From: Puccinellia tenuiflora
Lineage: Eukaryota; Streptophyta; Magnoliopsida; Poales; Poaceae
Direction of reading: 5' to 3'
Length of the DNA stretch: 64,000 nt
Assembly (NCBI GenBank): GCA_012064385.1
Contig: QRDG01000393.1
Location: 1,594,846-1,658,845 of the forward strand
The notes beneath the pieces are model-generated. The model saw nothing but the letters and a program-made list of their open reading frames with translations. It did no database searches and was not told the origin of the DNA. Shown here piece by piece: positions 20,091-32,604 of this stretch. The number at the start of each line of letters is the position of its first letter. Position 1 is the stretch's first letter. Position numbers and translations under genes: made by a program.

Positions 20091-21328
20091 CTGATTGGTT
20101 CGAATAGGTCTGTTTATAGAAATAGATACGTACGTCAAATCGAAAAACTTAAAACATGAAAGTTGTAGAGAAGGACCGGATCTACTAACCCACCAAAGGA
20201 ATTTGAATTTGAAGAAACGAGCGATCGTAGATCTTAGATTTACTCCGTGAGATCTGAAATCTTGCGACACGAAATTCTCCGGCTGTGTTTGATGAAAAGT
20301 GGTGGGATTTATCGGGATGGAAAGATCTTGGCGACATCTACAACTTTGACGAAGGGGCCGAAATCAATCGATGGAGTTTAGAGGTCGGAAATAACAAAAC
20401 AAGATTCGGGTGTATAGGATTTCGGTAGAACCAAAGGGAAACCATGAGACGGCGGCTCTAGGGGGGTTTATATAGAGATGCAGGAGTGTAGAAAGGTAGG
20501 GTTTCGAGTTGGCTACACATAGAAACGAACGGAATCGAAAACGGACTTGAAACGAGAAAGATATAGAATTTTGAGTAGAGATAGGTTTTTAAAGTGTCGG
20601 GAAAACAATCTATCGATGGAACCGACCTTCGGTCGTGACCATTTTCGCCTGGGCCGGTCGGCCTGCTATGGTGCGCTGGCTGGGCTGACCCCCAGTGGGC
20701 TCGCCCTTTTTTTTTCTTCTTTTTTTTTATTTTCTGTTTTCCTTTAAAAGTTTTTATTTAGGCCTCCAATTCAAGTCAACTAAATTGGTAAAATTTTGTA
20801 AAAACAAAAATAATCATTTTTGAATACTTTTTAACCTTTTCCAAAATATTTTAAAACTTTGAAATATTAAAATATTGCATAAAGACCTATTTGACACCTT
20901 TAAGTCATTTTATGAAATAGAGTTGTATAAACTCCTTTTGAACTCAAATAAAATATAGTATGAGTAATATCTTTCAAAATGATAAAATAAATAAAATAAT
21001 CTGGGACAAAACATTTTATTTAAATAGAGTTTGATAGATCTTTTAAATACAAATGTCCATTTAATTATGGGCTTTGCCAAAATATTGAAAATACTTTGCC
21101 AAAAAGGTTTTTAGGATTTTGTAGAAATCCAAGTAAATATTTTATTTCCAAAGCTTTAAAAGTTGAGATTGGAATATAAAGGAACATTTAATTTATAATA
21201 GAAGTTTGGGAGATGTCCAAATAATAATCTATAGAGGTTCTCTTGATTTTTGGAGACTTTATTTATTTATTAATAAAAGTTTTAAATTTTTGTGATTTTA
21301 AGACATTCCAAAATTTTGGGATGTTACA

Positions 21329-22889
21329 CACTACCACCCTTAAAAGGAATCTCGTCCCGAGATTCGGAGAGGCTAGAAAGAAAGATAGGATTGGGATCTC
21401 TGGGTTTAGTCAAATGGGCGGCCTACCACCCTTAAAAGAAACTTTTGTGGGCAGTCTTGAACTCTGGCCTTTGGACTAGGGCATATGGAAATTTGTGGAT
21501 CCTTGTATCGGATTTAATTCCAATAGGTGGGTGTCTCTTCATGTAGCTTCGTATACTGTCGGGTCACTCGTTGGGTCTATCAAAAGTCCAAGATGAGAGA
21601 GTTTCACAACATCTTGTCATCCCTCTCTGATTTGTCATTGGCATGTTGTTTCTCCTGGTTCACTTTCTTCAGTGCAAGCGCTACACCATTTCTAACGGAA
21701 CTCTCATGGTTGGTCAACACTTCCATCTGATGATATCTTCAAAAGGTGCTTGGTGTTCAACCTCACCGTGTATATTACGTTTTGGCGACACTTGCCAATT
21801 ATACGGGTTTAATATATCTTACCATTCTATGGTCTAGGTTTAACATCGTCGTCTCTCTTATAGGTTTGTCACTCAGATTACCATTCCTCATAACAAAGCG
21901 AATGAAATGAGTAGTCGTCATGGTAGGTACTCCACGTCGCACTCAAATCATTACCTGGTACTTGGTTTGGTGAATCTCGTAAGCTAACACTCGGTCATCC
22001 TCACTTGTCCAACAGAAAGTCACCAATCTGTAAGACGGACCTGAGCTAAACTATCGATCCTCAAACCTATGGGGTTGCGTAAGCTCCTACACAATGTAAG
22101 CTCACATATTGTTGATTCTCGAGGTCTTCTGCTCTCCTTGGTGTAACAAACTTTCCATCCAACATAACTCGTAAAACTTCATTTAGTTCTCTAAGACCAT
22201 CCTGGTTTCTGTCTCCTTTGAGATATTCCTGGAAGTCCAATGCTTCTTGCACCTTGGGGTAGAGGTTTCATTGTGTTGATAGGTGATTGTTCCTTCACAC
22301 AAATAGGGTATAATCCAAGTCGTGTGACAACCTTCAGTTGGAACGACTTATGTCTCAATAAGTGCACTGGTTGGGTTTAGCATGGAAGAGTAGAGATAGA
22401 AAGATCTAAGAGAAATATTCCTACCCAACCCAGCAGATCAAGGTAATTCATCTTACAAACAACAACTAGCAAACATCAAGCAACATGGTTCAAACACAAA
22501 CAAACAAACAATCTAGTATTACCATACCAACTAAGTTGATATGATCAATACACTATCACGTTATCGTCGTTCTAACAAAGTATCTAAATGGTGGTCTCAT
22601 CTATTTCTTCATTGAATCTCTTCAAGTTCTTCTTTGACCTTCAGTGTGGTGGAACTGTCTTGTGGGGATCTTCACCGTTCTAACATTAGTTAAGTTGAAT
22701 CGACCAATAAGGGTCATTTGAAGTTATGAAAGATGTTTAGAAAGTGAATAGTAGATGAGAGTATAAGAAAAGATAATTTGCAAATATTTCCTTTTGAATA
22801 AAATAGATTTTCTGATCTAGGTCTTTTCCTAGTTCTAATCCATAACTAGGGTTTCGAACCTACAGGCAACACAATGCTCTGATACCATC
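21329..22889 (-). mobile_element. Internal region 1 of element E
   Basis: Runs from the polypurine tract side (AAGGGTGGTAGTG on the minus strand) to the PBS. The plus-strand start CTCGTCCCGAGATTC corresponds to the end of a Tekay-like pol. I find no other recognisable domain; the longest frames are under 80 codons. It differs from the second internal region at only about two positions (near 22,474 and 22,641). Confidence 0.88.
22876..22887 (-). other. Primer-binding site, unit 1 of element E
   Basis: TGGTATCAGAGC on the minus strand, two bases from LTR E2. Confidence 0.92.
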
Positions 22890-25800
22890 TGTAGCGACCC
22901 TGCCCTTTTAAAATAGGCCAAGATCCCTGTGTTATTATGCTAGTCCCTGGATCGAATAGCTAGCACCACAGTTTAAGATGAAGTATCATACATTGCATCG
23001 AAATTCTATTACAACGTATGATCCAGAAAAATAATCATTATAAATTGCATAGCCAAAGGCTAGCATGTTACAAAGTTCAGCAGCGGAAAACATAAAATAA
23101 CATGGAGCCTCATCATCTTCATGTGCCACAGGCAGACATGTTGGTTGTAGACTCGAAACCTATATCGTTCCTTACTCCTCGTCAGAGCAACCTGCAACAC
23201 GTAGGTTACAGCCAAAAATTGGTCAGAACCATTGGAATGGATCTGGCAAGTGATACTTGTGGACTCATAAAGGCAAACTCCTATTAGCTATATGCATATT
23301 TGGCTGGTGGAGTTCAAGGCTATTTGCGTAAAGCCAACTTTATCCTATTCTTTAAAAATCATTTTATTTTCCATTTATTATGAGATGAACATGGCATATC
23401 ATCCAGTGCTCAATCTCCCTTGTTACACATAAAAACAATATCCTTTTAAGAATTTGAGATAAGAGGGAAACTTCCAACTTCTTCAAGTCCAGTCCGCTCC
23501 AAGTTCTCTGCTCTTGTCCAGGTGCTCAAAGTTGTCCACCAATAGCGTCATGGCTAATGAATTTCAAAGGATGTGAGCATATCAATAGGTCAGGTCATCG
23601 ACCACCTACTAGGTCGCTCACAAGAAAACCTAACGTGAACATATCAGTAGGTCAGGCACTCAGCCCCCACTATGCCACTTATCGCAAGTCTAAGGTGAAC
23701 ATATCACTAGATCGGGCATCCAGCCACTACTATGTCACTCGCCGTACTATAATGTGAACATATCAATAGATCAGGCATCCAGCCACTACTATGTCACTCG
23801 CCGTATAATGTGAACATATCAATAGATCAGACATCCAGCCACTACTATGTCACTCGCCGTATAACGTGAACATATCAATAGGTCAGGCACTCAGCCACCT
23901 ACATATGTCGCACGTCGTAAATTCTAGTTGGACACATCGATAGGTCAGGCTATTAGCCACCTACTTATGTCACTCGACACATATCAACAGGTCAGGTCTT
24001 ATACCACCCGCATTACCATTTGCAAAAATCTAAACCAACCCATTCATGCAATTCATGAAACATTTGCTACTTTCATAAACAAAATATGTCATCGGCTATA
24101 ACATCCTTTTGAATTTATACCCACATCGTCTACAAGCATGGATAAGCAAATTGCTTCTACGTTGGTTTCTACTAACTCAGTCAAGATACATATGGCTATC
24201 CTATCTGGGTTTGCATAGCATAATAATATAGTAGTACACCTATCATGCATACTACTAAAAACACTAAATGCAATAGACACAAATTAATAGGGCGTTTATG
24301 CTGGAGTATCACTTGCGTTTTGGGGATTCGTCGTTGCTCACACACTCTTGCAAAGTAACAAGAGTCACACTCCGGCCAATCTATCGTAGATAAACGAAAC
24401 ACAACATCAACAACAGGACAAGACAAACAATTTATGCAACAATAAAGATGCTGGTCAATTTAATAATCACACCAATAACTTTAATTAATTCTCTGGTTGA
24501 TATACATGATGCACAGAAAAGATTTTCAATATTATTAAAGATTTAATGATGCAGTTTAAATTTTATAATAACAATTTATAAGCTTCTGCAAGTTAAATTC
24601 GAGTTAATAGTTCAAATATTTTTGAAACTGATGTCTCTGGTTAGAACTTTCAATTATCTAACAGAGACAAAAGAATTGCATTATTTGGAAATACTGGTTT
24701 ATGATTATTCGACTTTTAGTGCAATTAAGAGCTCAGAAAAACAGAGTATAAAATTTCGGTAAAAGTGTGTTTTCATTTCAGAAACAGATTCTACACATTC
24801 ATACGAATCCAACGGTATATTATTTGTAATTTTCCGACAATTATTTGATTTACTATGGATTTTACAAGATACAGCCAATTTCTGTAATTTTTAATTGATT
24901 TCTAAATAGAGGTGACCGGGGTTGACCTTGCTGACGCAGATGCTAACTGTACGCTGACCGGACGCTGACGAGATAGCCACGTGGTGCTGACGGAGCGATG
25001 ACGAGAATGCCACGTGGCCTTTTCTGATTGGTTCGAATAGGTCTGTTTATAGAAATAGATACGTACGTCAAATCGAAAAACTTAAAACATGAAAGTTGTA
25101 GAGAAGGACCGGATCTACTAACCCACCAAAGGAATTTGAATTTGAAGAAACGAGCGATCGTAGATCTTAGATTTACTCCGTGAGATCTGAAATCTTGCGA
25201 CACGAAATTCTCCGGCTGTGTTTGATGAAAAGTGGTGGGATTTATCGGGATGGAAAGATCTTGGCGACATCTACAACTTTGACGAAGGGGCCGAAATCAA
25301 TCGACGGAGTTTAGAGGTCGGAAATAACAAAACAAGATTCGGGTGTATAGGATTTCGGTAGAACCAAAGGGAAACCATGAGACGGCGGCTCTGGGGGGGT
25401 TTATATAGAGATGCAGGAGTGTAGAAAGGTAGGGTTTCGAGTTGGCTACACATAGAAACGAACGGAATCGAAACGGACTTGAAACGAGAAAGATATAGAA
25501 TTTTGAGTAGAGATAGGTTTTTAAAGTGTCGGGAAAACAATCTATCGATGGAACCGACCTTCGGTCGTGACCATTTTCGCCTGGGCCGGTCGGCCTGCTA
25601 TGGTGCGCTGGCTGGGCTGACCCCCAGTGGGCTCGCCCTTTTTTTTCTTCTTTTTTTTTATTTTCTGTTTTCCTTTAAAAGTTTTTATTTAGGCCTCCAA
25701 TTCAAGTCAACTAAATTGGTAAAATTTTGTAAAAACAAAAATAATCATTTTTGAATACTTTTTAACCTTTTCCAAAATATTTTAAAACTTTGAAATATTA

Positions 25801-26259
25801 AAATATTGCATAAAGACCTATTTGACACCTTTAAGTCATTTTATGAAATAGAGTTGTATAAACTCCTTTTGAACTCAAATAAAATATAGTATGAGTAATA
25901 TCTTTCAAAATGATAAAATAAATAAAATAATCTGGGACAAAACATTTTATTTAAATAGAGTTTGATAGATCTTTTAAATACAAATGTCCATTTAATTATG
26001 GGCTTTGCCAAAATATTGAAAATACTTTGCCAAAAAGGTTTTTAGGATTTTGTAGAAATCCAAGTAAATATTTTATTTCCAAAGCTTTAAAAGTTGAGAT
26101 TGGAATATAAAGGAACATTTAATTTATAATAGAAGTTTGGGAGATGTCCAAATAATAATCTATAGAGGTTCTCTTGATTTTTGGAGACTTTATTTATTTA
26201 TTAATAAAAGTTTTAAATTTTTGTGATTTTAAGACATTCCAAAATTTTGGGATGTTACA
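22890..26259 (-). mobile_element. LTR E2 (middle LTR of element E)
   Basis: It serves as right LTR of unit 1 and left LTR of unit 2 and has no target duplication of its own. At the positions where E1 and E3 differ consistently it carries the E3 state. It has about four private changes (near 23,939, 23,999, 24,006 and 24,316) and small homopolymer differences. Minisatellite at about 23,573-24,015; TATA box at 25,400-25,407 on the minus strand. Confidence 0.92.
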
Positions 26260-27820
26260 CACTACCACCCTTAAAAGGAATCTCGTCCCGAGATTCGGAG
26301 AGGCTAGAAAGAAAGATAGGATTGGGATCTCTGGGTTTAGTCAAATGGGCGGCCTACCACCCTTAAAAGAAACTTTTGTGGGCAGTCTTGAACTCTGGCC
26401 TTTGGACTAGGGCATATGGAAATTTGTGGATCCTTGTATCGGATTTAATTCCAATAGGTGGGTGTCTCTTCATGTAGCTTCGTATACTGTCGGGTCACTC
26501 GTTGGGTCTATCAAAAGTCCAAGATGAGAGAGTTTCACAACATCTTGTCATCCCTCTCTGATTTGTCATTGGCATGTTGTTTCTCCTGGTTCACTTTCTT
26601 CAGTGCAAGCGCTACACCATTTCTAACGGAACTCTCATGGTTGGTCAACACTTCCATCTGATGATATCTTCAAAAGGTGCTTGGTGTTCAACCTCACCGT
26701 GTATATTACGTTTTGGCGACACTTGCCAATTATACGGGTTTAATATATCTTACCATTCTATGGTCTAGGTTTAACATCGTCGTCTCTCTTATAGGTTTGT
26801 CACTCAGATTACCATTCCTCATAACAAAGCGAATGAAATGAGTAGTCGTCATGGTAGGTACTCCACGTCGCACTCAAATCATTACCTGGTACTTGGTTTG
26901 GTGAATCTCGTAAGCTAACACTCGGTCATCCTCACTTGTCCAACAGAAAGTCACCAATCTGTAAGACGGACCTGAGCTAAACTATCGATCCTCAAACCTA
27001 TGGGGTTGCGTAAGCTCCTACACAATGTAAGCTCACATATTGTTGATTCTCGAGGTCTTCTGCTCTCCTTGGTGTAACAAACTTTCCATCCAACATAACT
27101 CGTAAAACTTCATTTAGTTCTCTAAGACCATCCTGGTTTCTGTCTCCTTTGAGATATTCCTGGAAGTCCAATGCTTCTTGCACCTTGGGGTAGAGGTTTC
27201 ATTGTGTTGATAGGTGATTGTTCCTTCACACAAATAGGGTATAATCCAAGTCGTGTGACAACCTTCAGTTGGAACGACTTATGTCTCAATAAGTGCACTG
27301 GTTGGGTTTAGCATGGAAGAGTAGAGATAGAAAGATCTAAGAGAAATATTCCTACCCAACCCAGCAGATCAAGGTAATTCATCTTACAAACAACAACTAG
27401 CAAGCATCAAGCAACATGGTTCAAACACAAACAAACAAACAATCTAGTATTACCATACCAACTAAGTTGATATGATCAATACACTATCACGTTATCGTCG
27501 TTCTAACAAAGTATCTAAATGGTGGTCTCATCTATTTCTTCATTGAATCTCTTCAAGTTCTTCTTTGACCTTTAGTGTGGTGGAACTGTCTTGTGGGGAT
27601 CTTCACCGTTCTAACATTAGTTAAGTTGAATCGACCAATAAGGGTCATTTGAAGTTATGAAAGATGTTTAGAAAGTGAATAGTAGATGAGAGTATAAGAA
27701 AAGATAATTTGCAAATATTTCCTTTTGAATAAAATAGATTTTCTGATCTAGGTCTTTTCCTAGTTCTAATCCATAACTAGGGTTTCGAACCTACAGGCAA
27801 CACAATGCTCTGATACCATC
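26260..27820 (-). mobile_element. Internal region 2 of element E
   Basis: Almost identical copy of 21,329-22,889, also 1,561 bp, with the polypurine tract at its left end and a PBS at 27,807-27,818. No coding capacity seen. Confidence 0.9.
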
Positions 27821-30800
27821 TGTAGCGACCCTGCCCTTTTAAAATAGGCCAAGATCCCTGTGTTATTATGCTAGTCCCTGGATCGAATAGCTAGCACCAC
27901 AGTTTAAGATGAAGTATCATACATTGCATCGAAATTCTATTACAACGTATGATCCAGAAAAATAATCATTATAAATTGCATAGCCAAAGGCTAGCATGTT
28001 ACAAAGTTCAGCAGCGGAAAACATAAAATAACATGGAGCCTCATCATCTTCATGTGCCACAGGCAAACATGTTGGTTGTAGACTCGAAACCTATATCGTT
28101 CCTTACTCCTCGTCAGAGCAACCTGCAACACGTAGGTTACAGCCAAAAATTGGTCAGAACCATTGGAATGGATCTGGCAAGTGATACTTGTGGACTCATA
28201 AAGGCAAACTCCTATTAGCTATATGCATATTTGGCTGGTGGAGTTCAAGGCTATTTGCGTAAAGCCAACTTTATCCTATTCTTTAAAAATCATTTTATTT
28301 TCCATTTATTATGAGATGAACATGGCATATCATCCAGTGCTCAATCTCCCTTGTTACACATAAAAACAATATCCTTTTAAGAATTTGAGATAAGAGGGAA
28401 ACTTCCAACTTCTTCAAGTCCAGTCCGCTCCAAGTTCTCTGCTCTTGTCCAGGTGCTCAAAGTTGTCCACCAATAGCGTCATGGCTAATGAATTTCAAAG
28501 GATGTGAGCATATCAATAGGTCAGGTCATCGACCACCTACTAGGTCGCTCACAAGAAAACCTAACGTGAACATATCAGTAGGTCAGGCACTCAGCCCCCA
28601 CTATGCCACTTATCGCAAGTCTAAGGTGAACATATCACTAGATCGGGCATCCAGCCACTACTATGTCACTCGCCGTACTATAATGTGAACATATCAATAG
28701 ATCAGGCATCCAGCCACTACTATGTCACTCGCCGTATAATGTGAACATATCAATAGATCAGACATCCAGCCACTACTATGTCACTCGCCGTATAACGTGA
28801 ACATATCAATAGGTCAGGCACTCAGCCACCTACATATGTCGCACGTCGTAAATTCTAGTTGGACACATCAATAGGTCAGGCTATTAGCCACCTACTTATG
28901 TCACTCGACACATATCAACAGGTCAGGTCATATACCACCTGCATTACCATTTGCAAAAATCTAAACCAACCCATTCATGCAATTCATGAAACATTTGCTA
29001 CTTTCATAAACAAAATATGTCATCGGCTATAACATCCTTTTGAATTTATACCCACGTCGTCTACAAGCATGGATAAGCAAATTGCTTCTACGTTGGTTTC
29101 TACTAACTCAGTCAAGATACATATGGCTATCCTATCTGGGTTTGCATAGCATAATAATATAGTAGTACACCTATCATGCATACTACTAAAAACACTAAAT
29201 GCAATAGACACAAATTAATAGGGCGTTTATGCTGGAGTATCACTTGCCTTTTGGGGATTCGTCGTTGCTCACACACTCTTGCAAAGTAACAAGAGTCACA
29301 CTCCGGCCAATCTATCGTAGATAAACGAAACACAACATCAACAACAGGACAAGACAAACAATTTATGCAACAATAAAGAAGCTGGTCAATTTAATAATCA
29401 CACCAATAACTTTAATTAATTCTCTGGTTGATATACATGATGCACAGAAAAGATTTTCAATATTATTAAAGATTTAATGATGCAGTTTAAATTTTATAAT
29501 AACAATTTATAAGCTTCTGCAAGTTAAATTCGAGTTAATAGTTCAAATATTTTTGAAACTGATGTCTCTGGTTAGAACTTTCAATTATCTAACAGAGACA
29601 AAAGAATTGCATTATTTGGAAATACTGGTTTATGATTATTCGACTTTTAGTGCAATTAAGAGCTCAGAAAAACAGAGTATAAAATTTCGGTAAAAGTGTG
29701 TTTTCATTTCAGAAACAGATTCTACACATTCATACGAATCCAACGGTATATTATTTGTAATTTTCCGACAATTATTTGATTTACTATGGATTTTACAAGA
29801 TACAGCCAATTTCTGTAATTTTTAATTGATTTCTAAATAGAGGTGACCGGGGTTGACCTTGCTGACGCAGATGCTAACTGTACGCTGACCGGACGCTGAC
29901 GAGATAGCCACGTGGTGCTGACGGAGCGATGACGAGAATGCCACGTGGCCTTTTCTGATTGGTTCGAATAGGTCTGTTTATAGAAATAGATACGTACGTC
30001 AAATCGAAAAACTTAAAACATGAAAGTTGTAGAGAAGGACCGGATCTACTAACCCACCAAAGGAATTTGAATTTGAAGAAACGAGCGATCGTAGATCTTA
30101 GATTTACTCCGTGAGATCTGAAATCTTGCGACACGAAATTCTCCGGCTGTGTTTGATGAAAAGTGGTGGGATTTATCGGGATGGAAAGATCTTGGCGACA
30201 TCTACAACTTTGACGAAGGGGCCGAAATCAATCGACGGAGTTTAGAGGTCGGAAATAACAAAACAAGATTCGGGTGTATAGGATTTCGGTAGAACCAAAG
30301 GGAAACCATGAGACGGCGGCTCTGGGGGGGTTTATATAGAGATGCAGGAGTGTAGAAAGGTAGGGTTTCGAGTTGGCTACACATAGAAACGAACGGAATC
30401 GAAAACGGACTTGAAACGAGAAAGATATAGAATTTTGAGTAGAGATAGGTTTTTAAAGTGTCGGGAAAACAATCTATCGATGGAACCGACCTTCGGTCGT
30501 GACCATTTTCGCCTGGGCCGGTCGGCCTGCTATGGTGCGCTGGCTGGGCTGACCCCCAGTGGGCTCGCCCTTTTTTTTCTTCTTTTTTTTTTATTTTCTG
30601 TTTTCCTTTAAAAGTTTTTATTTAGGCCTCCAATTCAAGTCAACTAAATTGGTAAAATTTTGTAAAAACAAAAATAATCATTTTTGAATACTTTTTAACC
30701 TTTTCCAAAATATTTTAAAACTTTGAAATATTAAAATATTGCATAAAGACCTATTTGACACCTTTAAGTCATTTTATGAAATAGAGTTGTATAAACTCCT

Positions 30801-31192
30801 TTTGAACTCAAATAAAATATAGTATGAGTAATATCTTTCAAAATGATAAAATAAATAAAATAATCTGGGACAAAACATTTTATTTAAATAGAGTTTGATA
30901 GATCTTTTAAATACAAATGTCCATTTAATTATGGGCTTTGCCAAAATATTGAAAATACTTTGCCAAAAAGGTTTTTAGGATTTTGTAGAAATCCAAGTAA
31001 ATATTTTATTTCCAAAGCTTTAAAAGTTGAGATTGGAATATAAAGGAACATTTAATTTATAATAGAAGTTTGGGAGATGTCCAAATAATAATCTATAGAG
31101 GTTCTCTTGATTTTTGGAGACTTTATTTATTTATTAATAAAAGTTTTAAATTTTTGTGATTTTAAGACATTCCAAAATTTTGGGATGTTACA
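27821..31192 (-). mobile_element. LTR E3 (right LTR, the 5' LTR in element orientation)
   Basis: Same ends and length as E1, with three private changes that I see (near 28,066, 29,057 and 29,379). The minisatellite lies at about 28,504-28,946. This copy would drive transcription of the whole array. Confidence 0.92.
30331..30338 (-). promoter_or_regulatory. TATA box of LTR E3
   Basis: The minus strand reads CTATATAAACC about 855 bp into the LTR in element orientation. It is preserved in all three LTRs (20,467-20,474 and 25,400-25,407). Confidence 0.6.
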
Positions 31193-32353
31193 ATCAAACA
31201 TGTAATCATTAGTAGCAAAAGGATTTTCAAACACCTCATCCCCAAGCTTAGAGCTTATCATACCATCATTGGAAAGAATATGGATAGTACTAATAGTGTT
31301 GCAATCATTAGCATCATCATTTTCAGAATTAGTACCCAAGAGGTTTTCAATATCAAAAGTACTATGCTTTTCCCAATCATGATCACTAATATAAGTAACA
31401 GGCATAGGAACATCATCTAATTCAAAATCATCGAATTCATACTCATCAGCAACAACTATAATAGGAGCAACATGTTTAGGGAAAGGTACCGTTTCCTCTC
31501 TCCTTTTACTCTTCATCATCTTCTTCTTCTTTCCCTTCTTAGGAGGGAGAGCCTTGAAAGGAAGCTTCTCCACATAACTTTTGTCATTCTCCCAACCTTT
31601 AGTATTGTCTTGAATTTTCTCAAGAAGATCCCATCTAGTTTCAACCTTCTTACTTGTGAAAGAACCCCCTGAACAGGCATCTAGATAATTCTTGCAATCA
31701 CCTGAAAGCCTTGCATAAAAATTAGTAACAATTATTTTCTTAGGAAGCTCATGGTTAGGACATTTAAGTATTAATGTTTTCAGCCTTCCCCAAGCTTGAG
31801 CAATGCTTTCTCCATCATGAGGCCAAAAATTAAAAATGTAATTCCTATCCAAATGCATTTCATAAGGAGGATAAAATTTAGAGTAAAAGAGATTTGCACG
31901 CTCCTTCCACTCCAAATGATGAGGATCATCAAGTAGATCATACCACTCCCTTGCTTTGTCCTTAAGTGACAATGGAAATAATTTCTTCATGACATTTTCT
32001 CTTGATAAACCTGCAATCTTAAACAACTCACAAAGTTCTGTAAGTTTCAACAAGTGATCACTTGGACGGATTGTTCCATCCCCTGCATAACATTCATCCA
32101 TAACCTTTTCAACAATTTTCATAGGTATTTTAAAAGGAATACTTTCAGTAGGTGGATTTAGAATATCACAAGCATGATTCGAATTATCACATATGGGAGA
32201 CAAAGTATTATCAGAGCAAATTTTCTCCTCTAAAGCTGGGGAACTAAAAAGATCATTTTCATAAAAACTAGCTTCCCCAAGCTTAGACTTTTCCATAGCA
32301 TTAGCAAAAATGATTTCCAAAGAACTAATACTAATTTTTTTGTTGTTTTCCAT
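31193..32353 (-). pseudogene. Gag of element D, N-terminal part, cut by element E
   Basis: The frame starts at ATG 32,353 (MENNKKISISSLEIIF) and is open for about 387 codons to the insertion point. A retrotransposon gag domain is visible at about residues 105-240: KAREWYDLL, then FYSKFYPPYEMHLDRNYIF and ESIAQAWGRLKTLIL, as in Athila-type gag. A lysine-rich patch follows near 275. The final residues of the open frame as it stands today (after about 31,193) come from LTR E3. Without the insertion the frame would run on into 17,956-17,400, giving a gag-like protein of about 570 residues. Confidence 0.85.
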
Positions 32354-32604
32354 AAAGCCTAACTAGTGAAATTAAAAACAAGAAACAAAAAGATATAATT
32401 GCAGAATCTAAAGGAAATAACTTCGAGCACTCACACAACAGCAACAGTACTAGAAAATAGCTTAGTAGCCAGATGATGTGAGTACCTTTTACCTTACCTC
32501 CCCGGCAACGGTGCCAGAAAATAGCTTCGTTGCCGGATAGCTTTGTTGTTGGAGTGTGAGTGCCGCTTACCTTACCTCCCCGGCAACGGCGCTAGAAAAT
32601 AGCT
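32354..32604 (-). mobile_element. Leader of element D with duplicated primer-binding-site block
   Basis: Between LTR and gag there are two 35-bp blocks, 32,493-32,527 and 32,571-32,605, that differ at two positions. Each contains a version of the Athila-type PBS; the minus strand reads GCGCCGTTGCCGGGGAG in the LTR-proximal copy. The intervening 43 bp holds a third partial GTTGCCGG. Confidence 0.8.

Larger units (their letters stand above)
17957..21328 (-). mobile_element. LTR E1 (left LTR of element E)
   Basis: Starts TGTAGCGACC, ends GATGTTACA on the plus strand. It differs from both other LTRs at about ten positions, all in its first 2.5 kb (for example near 18,112, 18,430, 18,767, 19,815 and 20,382). 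It contains a minisatellite (18,640-19,082), G-box/TGACG-rich sequence (19,995-20,090) and a TATA box at 20,467-20,474 on the minus strand. No coding frame. Confidence 0.92.
17957..31192 (-). mobile_element. Element E: non-coding LTR element, three LTRs and two internal regions in tandem
   Basis: The insertion is 13,236 bp. It reads LTR (3,372), internal (1,561), LTR (3,370), internal (1,561), LTR (3,372), with unit periods of 4,933 and 4,931 bp. On the minus strand LTRs start TGTAACATCCC and end GGTCGCTACA; the PBS is TGGTATCAGAGC. The internal region has no gag or pol, only the last codons of a Tekay-like pol (ISGRDSF and stop) beside the polypurine tract. It is therefore a non-autonomous element derived from a Tekay-type ancestor. 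Only one pair of target duplications (ATCAA) is present, so the tandem form was either inserted as such or arose in place by unequal recombination. Confidence 0.93.

Noticed and set aside
22067..22252. 61-codon charged frame in the interior of element E as a gene
   Set aside because: It is short, matches no domain I know and has no start context; it is probably a remnant of a lost coding region.
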